Assembly: GCA_963921195.1 (NCBI GenBank)
Contig: CAWUER010000514.1
Coordinates: forward strand, 3,828,105-3,892,104
Length of the DNA: 64,000 nucleotides
Direction of reading: 5' to 3'
Source of the DNA: Pegoplata infirma
Taxonomy: Eukaryota > Arthropoda > Insecta > Diptera > Anthomyiidae
The notes beneath the pieces were generated by a model, which was not told where the DNA came from, did no database searches, and saw nothing but the letters and a program-made list of their open reading frames with translations. How positions within the stretch are numbered: position 1 is the first letter of the stretch; every line of letters starts with the position of its first letter. This document shows, one piece after another, positions 47,825-59,910 of the stretch. The translations under genes and the position numbers were made by a program.

Positions 47825-50407
47825 TGTAATGGTGGGGTAGTAAAAACACTGAATATTTTAAAAGGATATGGTGGTGACGCACGTTTATAACCGGCTAGGT
47901 CTCGTCGGATGGGGTGGGTATCTTTCACCAACCTTTATCCTAAACACCACACAAAATTACGTGCAAACTAAACAAGTCTGGTCAAAGAAATAATTCACTT
48001 GGTCAATAGTAAAAGAAAAATAGGGATAGATGTTATCCCAATATAGCCCTGACCCTACCTTGTTATCAATAAATAATCCTTGTATTTGTTTGATAACCCA
48101 AATTCAAAATAGGTTTGGTTACCAGGAACCTTTATTTAATTATAATTAACTAAACATCATTATGATTTACAAAACTACAAAAAAATTATTTGCTATTAAA
48201 AAGCAACAATAACATTTAAGAGAATAAATTGCTACAAAAGATCTCAATTATTCATAAAAAAAGAGACTTTACTCATTGCCACTACACGTGGAAAATCACA
48301 AATTTATGACGTTTACCAAAAAAAGAGTATAAATGTATTATGTTGTTGTAAAAACGAAAAAAAAAGGTGAACAAATTTACTATGCATAAATGTATGTTGT
48401 AATACAAATAATCACAAAAAAAAAAAAAACAATCAAAACAAAATTTGCAACAGCATAAAATTTTATAAATTTTGCATATAAAAAAAAACTCTATTGTCCA
48501 AATTATCAGAAAATAATAAATTTCATTTAATACTCACTTTAATTTTCACCTTCATTATTCATACACTTCTGCATCGTTGGGCCCATCGAAGACATGTAGG
48601 ATAGCTGTGGTTGGTAAAAATTAATCTAATAATTTGGCTTTTTAGAGTTTCAACACGAAACTTTTATAATTAGAAATCAATAAATTTAAGTTTCATCCAC
48701 GAGTTGACAATGTTGCTATAGTTCCCATAAAAATTAAAATTTAGGCTTGTCTTAAAAATAATTTAACGCAAACCCAAAGCGGTTTAAATTGGTAGGAGTT
48801 ATGTTGATTCGTTGTAACAAGACACGTCAGGGAATGTATATATGTATCAAGCCTGTCGCTTGTAAGAAAAATCAAATTTGTTGTTGCTGGGGGAGTGTAT
48901 GGTGTGTTAAAGCTGGAAGGTAAACGTTAAATCGGAGAGCTGGCAATCGTTGTCTATAATTGGCAACTTGTCCAATTAAAGAAAGCAAGCCCGTACTCTT
49001 CAAAAGTTAAATATAATACAGGTCCACGTGGGAAACTAAAATCCACGTGCTTAGTCAGACCTGACTCAAACACACCAAAAAAACGGCTATTTAATTGTAA
49101 AATTTTCCTATAAAAAAATTACTAAATTAGGTTTAATTACTTCACGTGGTTTCTAAAGAAACTTACCAAAAAAAATTAAAATAAATGTACCCATGTGTAC
49201 CACAAACCAATTGGAGTAAAATCCAACGAGCTTTGGAAGGCCCAATTGCTTCCCAATCTATAGTTGGTGACGTCTAAATTATGGCACGATAATCCAGTAA
49301 ATTTTCAGAAAAAAAAATAATTACTTTCTACGTTTAGAAAGTATACTTTTTCAGTAAAAGTACAGTTGAATAATATGCACTTTTTAATTTTAATTTTAAA
49401 TAATTTTTGTTTTATATTTTCCTTTAAGGTGATGTTGGTCTTCACGATATGAAATCTCCGTAGCAATAAAATTCTGTATTTCTTTTAAAATACTAGAATA
49501 CCAAGAGCAGTGTCTTATTTTTTTAATACCGTTACCAAATACATGTGCTTCATGCAATTTTATTTAGTATGTTAAAAAAAAATGAGTTAAAGCTTTATCT
49601 CTCCAGAACAGAACAAAGAAAAATAATAAACCCTTTGAGTTAATCAATAGTTTTTTTCTTTTTATTTGAGAGTGCTTACATTTAAAACTCAAGGCGAATT
49701 AAGTTTAATTGATAAAGCTCAAAAATAAAGCTTTTCCTTTGGAAAGGAGAAAGTCTTAGCTTACGACAAAATTTGCGATCTCTAGTTAATTTGTAAATAT
49801 AAAACTTTTTATTTGCTTATCGATAAACGGTGTAAGTCTTTGCTAACGAATTACTATACGGTCTCTAGTTATTGTATAAAGATACAACTTTGATTTGTTT
49901 ATCGAAAACTGGGGTGTAAGTCTTTGCTAACGACTTACTTTACGATATCCAAATAAAGTATAGATTGCAACTTTCATTTGTTTATCGACAAAAGTTTTCT
50001 TTGAAAGCTCTTACTAAGCAAAGGCAAGAGTGAAAGCTAATCTAGAAAACTCTTATACTAGCAATCCATCCAAATGCGTTAGTAAGCTTTTAGTGTGTTT
50101 GGTCGCAACCAATATACATAAATAAGTTGTATGAAAAATTTACACCGGTGGGTAAAAAAATAGAACATATAATAAAAAAATACAAAAGGCTAATATTTCA
50201 GAATATTTGTACTAAACTTCTATTTTAATTTTAAATTAGTAAAATATTAAAAAAAATCTCAAAATTTGTACCAAATTTTAATTTTAAACGAAAAAGACGA
50301 CCAATTTGATTTTAACAATATGCATTGGTTAGCTAAACAATTGTCCAGCTAAATTGTGGGTGGAATAAATCGGTAAAACAAAAGTACTCTGCCACTAAGC
50401 CGTCACA
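47825..50407 (+). mobile_element. 2.58-kb insertion with TGT...ACA ends, possible solo LTR
   Basis: Non-satellite sequence that begins tgtaatggtggggtag and ends gccgtcaca, so LTR-like termini are present. The flanking satellite lacks about 25 bp between the two sides and no target duplication is visible, so one edge was lost or the event was not a clean insertion. No ORF of note and no reverse transcriptase remains. It contains a ~84-bp tandem repeat (49752-50000). It is not similar by eye to the Ty3 or BEL LTRs of this window. Other readings are a remnant of unrelated unique DNA or a long internal deletion of an element. Confidence 0.45.
49752..50000 (+). repeat. ~84-bp tandem repeat, three diverged copies
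   Basis: Copies start near 49752, 49835 and 49919. Each runs agtctt(t/a)gct(a/t)acga, a cggtctctag-like block, aactttgatttg and tttatcga(t/a)aa. The copies are clearly diverged. No coding potential. Confidence 0.75.
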
Positions 50408-52090
50408 TTTATAGAGTCAAAATCGCATCATTATTTACCGAGTTATAGCAATTTAAAAATGAGGGTCTCCAAAAAACCTTAAATAATGGGTTTCTCATAA
50501 AAATGAAAAAAAAACTTTGCATAAATGCATATATCTCTGTAAGTACCAGCCCGATTGTCTCACATTTGGTTCCAGAGGAAAGATAAAGTCTCAATCTTTT
50601 ATTTTTTTGTTATTTTGACAAAATCGGAGCAATAGTTGCAGAGATACAGCCGTTGAAAGTAAAAGGTCTCCAGACTACGAAAAATTACAAGTTTATCATT
50701 TTTGAAAAAATAATTTTTTTTAAAAATTTAAAATCGAGCAATCTCTTTTATTCTATTTAAACTTTATTGAAAAAGATTTAAATTCGTGCAAAGGCATTTG
50801 AAATCGAAATAATGGTAACCTTGATATAGCCATTTCAAGTTATTACAAGTAACCCGAAAATATTTTTGATATGAATGCATAAATATCTGTTAATACTAGT
50901 CCGATAGTCTTAATTTTTTTCTGTCATGATAAAGCTAATATACTTATGCCTTCTAGTTTTTATAGAGTCCAAATCGGATCATTATTTACCGAGTTATAGC
51001 AATTTAAAAATGAGGGTCTCCAAAAAACCTTTAATAATGGGTTTCTCATAAAAATGAAAAAAAAACTTTGCATAAATGCATATATCTCTGTAAGTACCAG
51101 CCCGATTGTCTCACATTTGGTTCCAGAGGAAAGATAAAGTCTCAATCTTTTATTTTTTTTGTTATTTTGACAAAATCGGAGCAATAGTTGCAGAGATACA
51201 GCCGTTGAAAGTAAAAGGTCTCCAGACTACGAAAAATTACAAGTTTATCATTTTTGAAAAAATATTTTTTTTTTTTTAAATTTAAAATCGAGCAATCTCT
51301 TTTATTCTATTTAAACTCTATTGAAAAAGATTTAAATTCGCGCAAAGGCATTAGAAAACGATAGAATGGTAACCTTGATATAGCCATTTCAAGTTATTAC
51401 AAGTAACCCGAAAATATTTTTGATATGAATGCATAAATACCTGTTAATACTAGTCTGATAGTCTTAAATTTTTTCTGTCATAATAAAGCTAATAAACTTA
51501 TGCATTCCAGTTTTTATAGAGTCAAAATCGCATCATTATTTACCGAGTTATAGCAATTTAAAAATGAGGGTCTCCAAAAAACCTTAAATAATGGGTTTCT
51601 CATAAAAATGAAAAAAAAACTTTGCATAAATGCATATATCTCTGTAAGTACCAGCCCGATTGTCTCACATTTGGTTCCAGAGGAAAGATAAAGTCTCAAT
51701 CTTTTATTTTTTTGTTATTGTGACAAAATCGGAGCAATAGTTGCAGAGATACAGCCGTTGAAAGTAAAAGGTCTCCAGACTACGAAAAATTACAAGTTTA
51801 TCATTTTTGAAAAAATAAATTTTTTTAAAAATTTAAAATCGAGCAATCTCTTTTATTCTATGTAAACTTTATTGAAAAAGATTTAAATTCGTGCAAAGGC
51901 ATTAGAAAACGATATAATGGTAACCTTGATATAGCCATTTCAAGTTATTACAAGTAACCCGAAAATATTTTTGATATGAATGCATAAATATCTGTTAATA
52001 CTAGTCCGATAGTCTTAATTTTTTTCTGTCATGATAAAGCTAATATACTTATGCATTCTAGTTTTTATAGAGTCAAAATCGGATCATTAT
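50408..52090 (+). repeat. Satellite array C, about three units
   Basis: Resumes at tttatagagtc, the last part of the segment missing at 47824, in the same orientation. Both the gttattttgac and gttattgtgac variants are present. It ends inside a unit at atcggatcattat, where non-satellite sequence begins. Confidence 0.95.
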
Positions 52091-52476
52091 ATATTTTTTA
52101 TAAACCCGCCAGTGATTTTTTTATGCAAACTCCTAAAAAACTCGGTTTACGCAAGAGTCCACCAAATTTCAAATGAAACCGCGAATGTGACTTTGTGTTA
52201 TGCCAGAAAAGATTGAAATATAAGGAGATCTTAAAAAAAAATGCGAAAGAAGGTAAAAACTATGGATTATTTCAAGCCATTTTTATCGATTTTTCAACTT
52301 TAACCCTCTGTAACTTTTACGGATAAAGTGGGGTAATCCTTAAACATTGCTCAGTGATGGTTCAAGGTCTTGTTTACACAACTGCATTTACAGGTTTTCT
52401 AAATTCCAAAAACTGCCGCTTTTTTTAAACATTTATTTCAGTTTCACTGAGTTGAAATTTAAAAAAGATTTCATGA
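52091..52476 (+). other. 386-bp non-satellite segment replacing part of a unit
   Basis: The segment stands between atcattat and atatctctg of the satellite, where a unit normally has about 110 bp. It therefore replaces that part and is not a simple insertion. I recognise no family, inverted ends or target duplication. Open frames in it (52031-52216 and 52347-52583) extend from satellite sequence and are not credible genes. Confidence 0.6.
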
Positions 52477-55400
52477 TATATCTCTGTAAGTACCAGCCCG
52501 ATTGTCTCACATTTGGTTCCAGAGGAAAGATAAAGTCTCAATCTTTTATTTTTTTTGTTATTTTGACAAAATCGGAGCAATAGTTGCAGAGATACAGCCG
52601 TTGAAAGTAAAAGGTCTCCAGACTACGAAAAATTACAAGTTTATCATTTTTGAAAAAATAAATTTTTTTAAAAATTTAAAATCGAGCAATCTCTTTTATT
52701 CTATTTAAACTTTATTGAAAAAGATTTAAATTCGTGCAAAGGCATTAGAAAACGATATAATGGTAACCTTGATATAGCCATTTAAAGTTATTACAAGTAA
52801 CCCGAAAATATTTTTGATATGAATGCATAAATATCTGTTAATACTAGTCTGATAGTCTTAAATTTTTTCTGTCATGATAAAGCTAATATACTTATGCATT
52901 CTAGTTTTTATAGAGTCAAAATCGGATCATTATTTACCGAGTTATAGCAATTTAAAAATGAGGGTCTCCAAAAAACCTTAAATAATGGGTTTCTCATAAA
53001 AATGAAAAAAAACTTTGCATAAATGCATATATCTCTGTAAGTACCAGCCCGATTGACTCACATTTGGTTCCAGAGGAAAGATAAAGTCTTAATCTTTTAT
53101 TTTTTTTGTTATTGTGACAAAATCGGAGCAATAGTTGCAGAGATACAGCCGTTGAAAGTAATAGGTCTCCAGACTACGAAAAATTACAAGTTTATCATTT
53201 TTGAAAAAATAAATTTTTTTAAAAATTTAAAATCGAGCAATCTCTTTTATTCTATTTAAACTTTATTGAAAAAGATTTAAATTCGTGCAAAGGCATTAGA
53301 AAACGATATAATGGTAACCTGGATATAGCCATTTCAAGTTATTACAAGTAACCCGAAAATATTTTTGATATGAATGCATAAATATCTGTTAATACTAGTC
53401 CGATAGTCTTAATTTTTTTCTGTCATGATAAAGCTAATATACTTATGCATTCTAGTTTTTATAGAGTCAAAATCGGATCATTATTTACCGAGTTATAGCA
53501 ATTTCAAAATGAGGGTCTCCAAAAATCCTTAAATAAATAATGGGTTTCTCATAAAAATGAAAAAAAAAAACTTTGCATAAATGCATATATCTCTGTAAGT
53601 ACCAGCCCGATTGTCTCACATTTGGTTCCAGAGGAAAGATAAAGTCTCAATCTTTTATTTTTTTGTTATTTTGACAAAATCGGAGCAATAGTTGCAGAGA
53701 TACAGCCGTTGAAAGTAAAAGGTCTCCAGACTACGAAAAATTACAAGTTTATCATTTTTGAAAAAATAAATTTTTTTAAAAATTTAAAATCGAGCAATCT
53801 CTTTTATTCGAATTAAACTTTATTGAAAAAGATTTAAATTCGTGCAAAGGCATTTGAAATCGATATAATGGTAACCTTGATATAGCCATTTCAAGTTATT
53901 ACAAGTAACCCGAAAATATTTTTGATATGAATGCATAAATATCTGTTAATACTAGTCTGATAGTCTTAAATTTTTTCTGTCATGATAAAGCTAATATACT
54001 TATGCATTCTAGTTTTTATAGAGTCAAAATCGGATCATTATTTACCGAGTTATAGCAATTTAAAAATGAGGGTCTCCAAGAAACCTTAAATAATGGGTTT
54101 CTCATAAAAATGAAAAAAAAAACTTTGCATAAATGCATATATCTCTGTAAGTACCAGCCCGATTGTCTCACATTTGGTTCCAGAGGAAAGATAAAGTCTC
54201 AATCTTTTATTTTTTTGTTATTTTGACAAAATCGGAGCAATAGTTGCAGAGATACAGCCGTTGAAAGTAAAAGGTCTCCAGACTACGAAAAATTACAAGT
54301 TTATCATTTTTGAAAAAATAAATTTTTTTAAAAATTTAAAATCGAGCAATCTCTTTTATTCTATTTAAACTTTATTGAAAAAGATTTAAATTCGTGCAAA
54401 GGCATTAGAAAACGATAGAATGGTAACCTTGATATAGCCATTTAAAGTTATTACAAGTAACCCGAAAATATTTTTGATATGAATGCATAAATATCTGTTA
54501 ATACTAGTCTGATAGTCTTAAATTGTTTCTGTCATGATAAAGCTAATATAGTTATGCATTCTAGTTTTTATAGAGTCAAAATCGGATCATTATTTACCGA
54601 GTTATAGCAATTTAAAAATGAGGGTCTCCAAAAAACCTTAAATAATGGGTTTCTCATAAAAATGAAAAAAAAACTTTGCATAAATGCATATATCTCTGTA
54701 AGTACCAGCCCGATTGTCTCACATTTGGTTCCAGAGGAAAGATAAAGTCTCAATCTTTTATTTTTTTGTTATTGTGACAAAATCGGAGCAATAGTTGCAG
54801 AGATACAGCCGTTGAAAGTAAAAGGTCTCCAGACTACGAAAAATTACAAGTTCATCATTTTTGAAAAAATAAATTTTTTTAAAAGTTTAAAATCGAGCAA
54901 TCTCTTTTATTCTAATTAAGCTTTATTGAAAAAGATTTAAATTCGTGCAAAGGCATTTTAAATCGATATAATGGTAACCTTGATATAGCCATTTCAAGTT
55001 ATTACAAGTAACCCGAAAATATTTTTGATATGAATGCATAAATATCTTCTAATACTAGTCCGATAGTCTTAATTTTTTTCTGTTAAGATAAAGCTAATGT
55101 ACTTATGCATTCTAGTTTTTATAGAGTCAAAATCGGATCATTATTTACCGAGTTATAGCAATTTAAAAATGAGGGTCTCCAAAAAACCTTAAATAATGGG
55201 TTTCTCATAAAAATGAAAAAAAAACTTTGCATAAATGCATATATCTCTGTAAATACCAGCCCGATTGTCTCCCATTTGGTTCCAGAGGAAAGACAAAGTC
55301 TCAATCTTTTATTTTTTTGTTATTGTGACAAAATCGGAGCAATAGTTACAGAGATACAGCCGTTGAAAGTAAAAGGTCTCCAGACTACGAAAAATTACAA

Positions 55401-56728
55401 GTTTATCATTTTTGAAAAAATAATTTTTTTTAAAAATTTAAAATCGAGCAATCTCTTTTATTCTATTTAAACTTTATTGGAAAAGATTTAAATTCGTGCA
55501 AAGGCATTAGAAAACGATAGAATGGTAACCTTGATATAGCCATTTCAAGTTATTACAAGTAACCCGAAAATATTTTTGATATGAATGCATAAATATCTGT
55601 TAATACTAGTCTGATAGTCTTAAATTTTTTCTGTCATGATAAAGCTAATATACTTATGCATTCTAGTTTTTATAGAGTCAAAATCGGATCATTATTTACC
55701 GAGTTATAGCAATTTAAAAATGAGGGTCTCCAAAAAACCTTAAATAATGGGTTTCTCATAAAAATTAAAAAAAAAACTTTGCATAAATGCATATATCTCT
55801 GTAAGTACCAGCCCGATTGTCTCACATTTGATTCCAGAGGAAAGATAAAGTCTCAATATTTTATTTTTTTTGTTATTTTGACAAAATCGGAGCAATAGTT
55901 GCAGAGATACAGCCGTTGAAAGTAAAAGGTCTCCAGACTACGAAAAATTACAAATTTATCATTTTTGAAAAAATTAATTTTTTTAAAAATTTAAAATCGA
56001 GCAATCTCTTTTATTCTATTTAAACTTTATTGAAAAAGATTTAAATTCGTGCAAAGGCATTTGAAATCGAAATAATGGTAACCTTGATATAGCCATTTCA
56101 AGTTATTACAAGTAACCCGAAAATATTTTTGATATGAATGCATAAATATCTGTTAATACTAGTCTGATAGTCTTAAATTTTTTCTGTTATGATAAAGCTA
56201 ATATACTTATGCATTCTAGTTTTTATAGAGTCATAAAAATGAAAAAAAAACTTTGCATAAATGCATATATCTCTGTAAGTACCAGCCCGATTGTCTCACA
56301 TTTGGTTCCAGAGGAAAGATAAAGTTTCAATCTTTTATTTTTTTGTTATTTTGACAAAATCGGAGCAATAGTTGCAGAGATACAGCCGTTGAAAGTAAAA
56401 GGTCTCCAGACTACGAAAAATTACAAGTTTATCATTTTTGAAAAAATAAATTTTTTTAAAAATTTAAAATCGAGCAATCTCTTTTATTCTATTTAAACTT
56501 TATTGAAAAAGATTTAAATTCGTGCAAAGGCATTTGAAATCGATATAATGGTAACCTTGATATAGCCATTTCAAGTTATTACAAGTAACCCGAAAATATT
56601 TTTGATATGAATGCATAAATATCTGTTAATACTAGTCCGATAGTCTTAATTTTTTTCTGTCATGATAAAGCTAATATACTTATGCCTTCTAGTTTTTATA
56701 GAGTCAAAATCGCATCATTATTTACCGA
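52477..56728 (+). repeat. Satellite array D, about eight units, one shortened
   Basis: Same unit and orientation. The unit at 56216 is shortened by a deletion joining gagtca directly to taaaaatg, with tca at both break sides in intact units. A unit near 53535 carries an extra aata. The last unit runs to tttaccga at 56728 and continues without spacer into a Jockey-type element. Confidence 0.95.
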
Positions 56729-57344
56729 AAAGCGTAACGGTCCAGTTCAATGTGGTAATTGCCAAGAATTTGGTCATACCAGAACATATTGTACTCTACG
56801 TACAGTCTGTGTAGCATGCGGAGACCTGCACTCTTCGTCACAATGTGACAATATAGGAAAAGGTCTTAAAAAATGTGGAAACTGTGCTGGTAATCACACC
56901 GCAAACTATCGCGGGTGTCCAGTATACAAGGAAATGAAAAATAGGTTAAGACAGAGGCAACTGTCATTAAGAGCCGGTTCAGCTAGACCAACCCCACTAA
57001 ATCCAAACGGTATTCCTACTTCGGAAAATACTATAGCTTCACGCTCAAATCGGGGAACTCGTCCTGAAACTTCTAATCCTGTAAATTTACAAATTAATAG
57101 CAGTGAGTCGCCTCTACCAACAAACTCAGAAATTTCATATGCAGATACTCTGAGAACGGGCCCCGAGCAGTCAAATTGCCCCCAGAATATGGGAGGGTTG
57201 GAGTCACTGATCTTCTCACTTAATCAGAACATGACTTCGTTCAACCAAAACGTGACTAATTTTATGTCATCCATGCAAAACACAATTCAAGAGCTTTTAA
57301 GAGCGCAGAACCAAATGTTACAAATCCTATTGTCGAAAAAATGA
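56682..57344 (+). pseudogene. Jockey-type ORF1 (Gag-like, three zinc knuckles), N-terminally truncated and fused to satellite
   Basis: The frame is open for 220 codons, but its ATG and first ~16 residues are satellite sequence. The real ORF1 begins in mid-protein at about residue 17. Three knuckles follow: C24-C27-H32-C37 (CCHC), C43-C46-H50-C55, and C65-C68-H72-C79 within CGNCAGNHTANYRGC, the pattern of Jockey-clade ORF1 proteins, which bind the element RNA. After them comes a Ser/Asn/Pro-rich stretch and a C-terminal Asn/Gln-rich amphipathic segment (~165-215). It overlaps ORF2 by four bases (ATGA at 57341). The upstream half of a normal ORF1 is missing, so activity is not expected. Confidence 0.87.
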
Positions 57345-58709
57345 GTTTTTTGAAAATATGTTTTTGGAATGCAAATGGTATAAACCAGCATAAGTCTGAG
57401 GTATCTAACTTTATGTTTAACGAAGACATCGACGTGATGTTAATTTCAGAGACCCACCTTACAAATAGGTATAACTTTCATATTCCAGGCTATGCATTCC
57501 ACAAAACAAACCACCCTGATGGTAAAGCTCATGGTGGTACTGGCATTCTAATTAGAAATAGAATAAAACACCATGCCCTAGAAGAATTCTCCAAAAACTA
57601 TTTACAGGCTACAACAATTAAAGTTAGTTGTTTGCTTGGAGATTTGACATTGAGCTCAATCTACTGTCCGCCACGGTTCCCAGTAACTAAGGCTCAGTTT
57701 GAAGAATTTTTTAAGACTCTAGGAGATTGTTTCCTGGCTTGTGGGGATTATAATGCCAAACATACCTACTGGGGCTCTCGCTTATGTAACCCCAGAGGAA
57801 GACAGTTATACAATGTATTAGCTGATCATAGGAATAGGTTGGATGTTTTGTCCCCTGGACAGCCAACATATTGGCCCACTGATCCAAGGAAAATTCCAGA
57901 TCTAATAGATTTTGCTATATCTCGGAATATTGGCAGAAATTCAATATCGACCGAAATATCGTATGACCTTTCCTCTGACCACTCTCCGGTAATTGTTACT
58001 TACTACGGCAACACTGGGCTGATGTCCCCTTTGGACTCATCACCAACTAGGACAAACTGGGTCCAGTATAGAAAATACGTAAGTAGTCATATACAAACCA
58101 ATCCTGTACTACAGTGTGAGAAGGATATAGATGAATGTGTCAATGACTTAACGTCTGTAATGTTTTCGGCTACTCAGCACTCTACTTCGAAAATTCAAGT
58201 ACGATCAAAACCCCGGTCCCATATTTCGAACGCAGATATTGAACGTCTTCTTCGCGAAAAGAGAAAGTTGAGAAGAGAATGGCAATCTAGTAGATCGCCT
58301 GCTGCGAAGCAGAGACTGTCTAAAGCATGCAAAAATCTTAGCAAAGCCCTTCATATGGAGGAGGATCGCATTAATGAATCTTACGTGGAAAGTCTTACGA
58401 ATACGAAATATACAAACTTCTCTTTATGGAAAGCAACAAAGAATATGAAACCACCGGTAGAGAGTGAACAACCACTAAGAAAGCCTGATGGTTCTTGGGC
58501 ACGCAGTGATGAAAATAAAGCAACTGTTTTTGCTAGCTATCTTAGTAGTGTGTTTTTGCCAAATCCTCCATCGAATAGTTTTAATCTTTTGGAACCAGAA
58601 CCATCAGAGTCACTTTTTAATAATATTTACATGGACGTCCAGGACATTCATACTGTAATAAATGACAACCTTTGTCCTAAAAAGGCCCCTGGTTTTGACC
58701 TGATTACTC
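56729..58709 (+). mobile_element. Jockey-type non-LTR retrotransposon, 5'-truncated and interrupted
   Basis: The element joins the satellite abruptly at 56729 within ORF1, as expected of a 5'-truncated copy made by target-primed reverse transcription. It retains the ORF1 zinc knuckles, all of the ORF2 endonuclease and the very start of RT. At 58709 it is cut by the LTR of a BEL/Pao element. The rest of RT and the 3' end are not in the window and may resume beyond that element. Confidence 0.88.
57341..58709 (+). pseudogene. Jockey-type ORF2: apurinic endonuclease and start of reverse transcriptase, cut by BEL
   Basis: 456 codons remain. Residues 1-220 are an exonuclease-endonuclease-phosphatase domain: FWNANGI at 8-14, SETHL with Glu37, GGTGILI at 65-71, GDYNAKHTYWGS at 135-146 and SDHSPV at 212-217. 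These are the residues that nick the target DNA. Residues 280-350 form a basic helical linker. RT begins at about 430 with CPKKAPGFDLITP and then stops: from 58710 the reading frame is BEL LTR sequence, which adds about 33 unrelated codons up to 58810. The RT active site is therefore absent here. ORF2 starts in the ATGA overlap with ORF1, an arrangement compatible with re-initiation. Confidence 0.9.
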
Positions 58710-59300
58710 CTGTTTATTTCAGTATAAATTTCCAAAAATTTGAGGAAATTGGTGGATCTACGGATCAGAGGATGTGTCGATCGGGTCAGGAGAGATTACC
58801 TGAGATGTAGAAGTAGAGAAACTTCGACTATTTAAACTACTAATAAAACCACTTGTATTTTTATGTCCTTTAGTTGACTTACATTTATTTGTCGCAAATT
58901 CAGGTGGGTGCTTCCTTTCTGGTTGGGATGTTGATTTAAAAAGAAAGAAACTAGTCATATTAAAATGACAGGGGAGCCAAAATCCCCAATTAAAAACACT
59001 CAACCACAAAGGAATATGTGATAAATGTCAAATTCAAAAAGTAATTCTATTACAATTCTTATATTATATTTGATCGATAACCATATACGATCGATAACAA
59101 ACTACATTATAATATTTTAAGAAAATTCATTGCAATTGGGAAATAAGTAAAATGTAGTTTACCTTAAAGTAATTGAAATTCAAAATTAATAAAAATAGAG
59201 ATGGTTCAACTATAACTATAAATAAGTAAAATGTAGTTTACCTTAAAGTAATTGAAATTCAAAATTAATAAAAATAGAGATGGTTCAACTAGGTTGAACA
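58710..59300 (-). repeat. 3' LTR of the BEL/Pao element
   Basis: Read on the minus strand it starts TGTTCAACC straight after a polypurine tract and ends AAATAAACA where Jockey coding sequence stops, so the termini are TGTT...AACA. Its length is 591 bp. Near the element side it has a 79-bp tandem duplication. ORFs in it (such as 58758-59009 minus) are not credible. The 58710 edge is inferred from the break in Jockey ORF2 and the TG/CA rule. Confidence 0.8.
59142..59290 (-). repeat. 79-bp tandem duplication in the BEL LTR
   Basis: aataagtaaaatgtagttta begins at 59142 and again at 59221, and the copies run to ggttcaact with no difference seen over about 69 bp. Such LTR duplications can modify promoter or enhancer strength; that role is inference. 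Confidence 0.9.
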
Positions 59301-59313
59301 TCCTGCCCCTCTT
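59301..59313 (-). other. Polypurine tract of the BEL/Pao element
   Basis: On the minus strand AAGAGGGGCAGGA lies immediately before the LTR start TGTT. This is the expected primer site for plus-strand DNA synthesis. Confidence 0.85.
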
Positions 59314-59334
59314 GGCCTATTAGGCCAATATAGT

Positions 59335-59788
59335 TTATAACGATTTTTCCAAGCGAGCTAATGCACGTAAGGCGCTACGTAAGATTCGACGTGGAGTTGC
59401 TGAAAGATCTTCAAGAGCAGTAGATCGCCCAATTGTCGGTATGTTATCTGGATGATGCTGTTGACGTTGCCGTGTTGGTTGATTATTTCGTCTCTGTTGT
59501 GATTTGGATACAGTTTGGCGATGATGTTGACGATTTTGCAGCGCTGTTGGTCTTATTACGACTAGATGCAAAAGAGTATGGTGATCACGACCGCATCGTC
59601 GGCATAACTCTGCGGATGAACATTGCGCTGTTTCGTGGGAGCGAGCCAGGCAGTTCTGGCAGTAACCCTTTTGGCGAACGACACGTCGTCGTTTCTCTAC
59701 GGTCATAGCCAAGAATTCATTGCAATGGCGCAACGAGTGAAAACGGTAACACACTAAACATTCATTGAAGTTGGAATTTCTAGGAGCC
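59335..59788 (-). CDS. Zinc-knuckle accessory ORF 3' of BEL pol
   Basis: The frame is open from an apparent 3' splice site at 59788 to the TAA at 59335, about 150 residues; a start-codon-only reading begins at 59754. The N-terminal half is cysteine/histidine-rich: CLVCYRFHSLRHC, then YCQNCLARSHETAQC (CCHC-like) and CRRCGRDHHTLLH. The rest is Gln/Arg-rich and basic. It resembles the Cys-rich ORFs seen with insect BEL/Pao elements and suggests nucleic-acid binding. It stands where env would be, 122 bp after pol, and has no in-frame ATG near its start, so expression from a spliced mRNA is likely. Why a BEL element needs a knuckle protein 3' of pol is unknown. Confidence 0.65.
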
Positions 59789-59812
59789 CTGTGAAATAAA
59801 TCAGATTAGTGA
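59789..59812 (-). promoter_or_regulatory. Candidate branch point and 3' splice acceptor for the accessory ORF
   Basis: Read on the minus strand: ctaatctgatttatttcacag, i.e. a ctaat branch-like motif, a T-rich tract and an AG directly before 59788. It fits a subgenomic spliced transcript. A donor would lie upstream, in the part of the element outside the window or in pol. Confidence 0.5.
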
Positions 59813-59910
59813 ATAATAAAAATAACATAATGGTGAGATTATTGAGGAAGTCAGGAACTGTGTTTGGGTGTGAGATTATAGGAGGGAGGGTTGAGAAGGC
59901 GGTGAACAAA

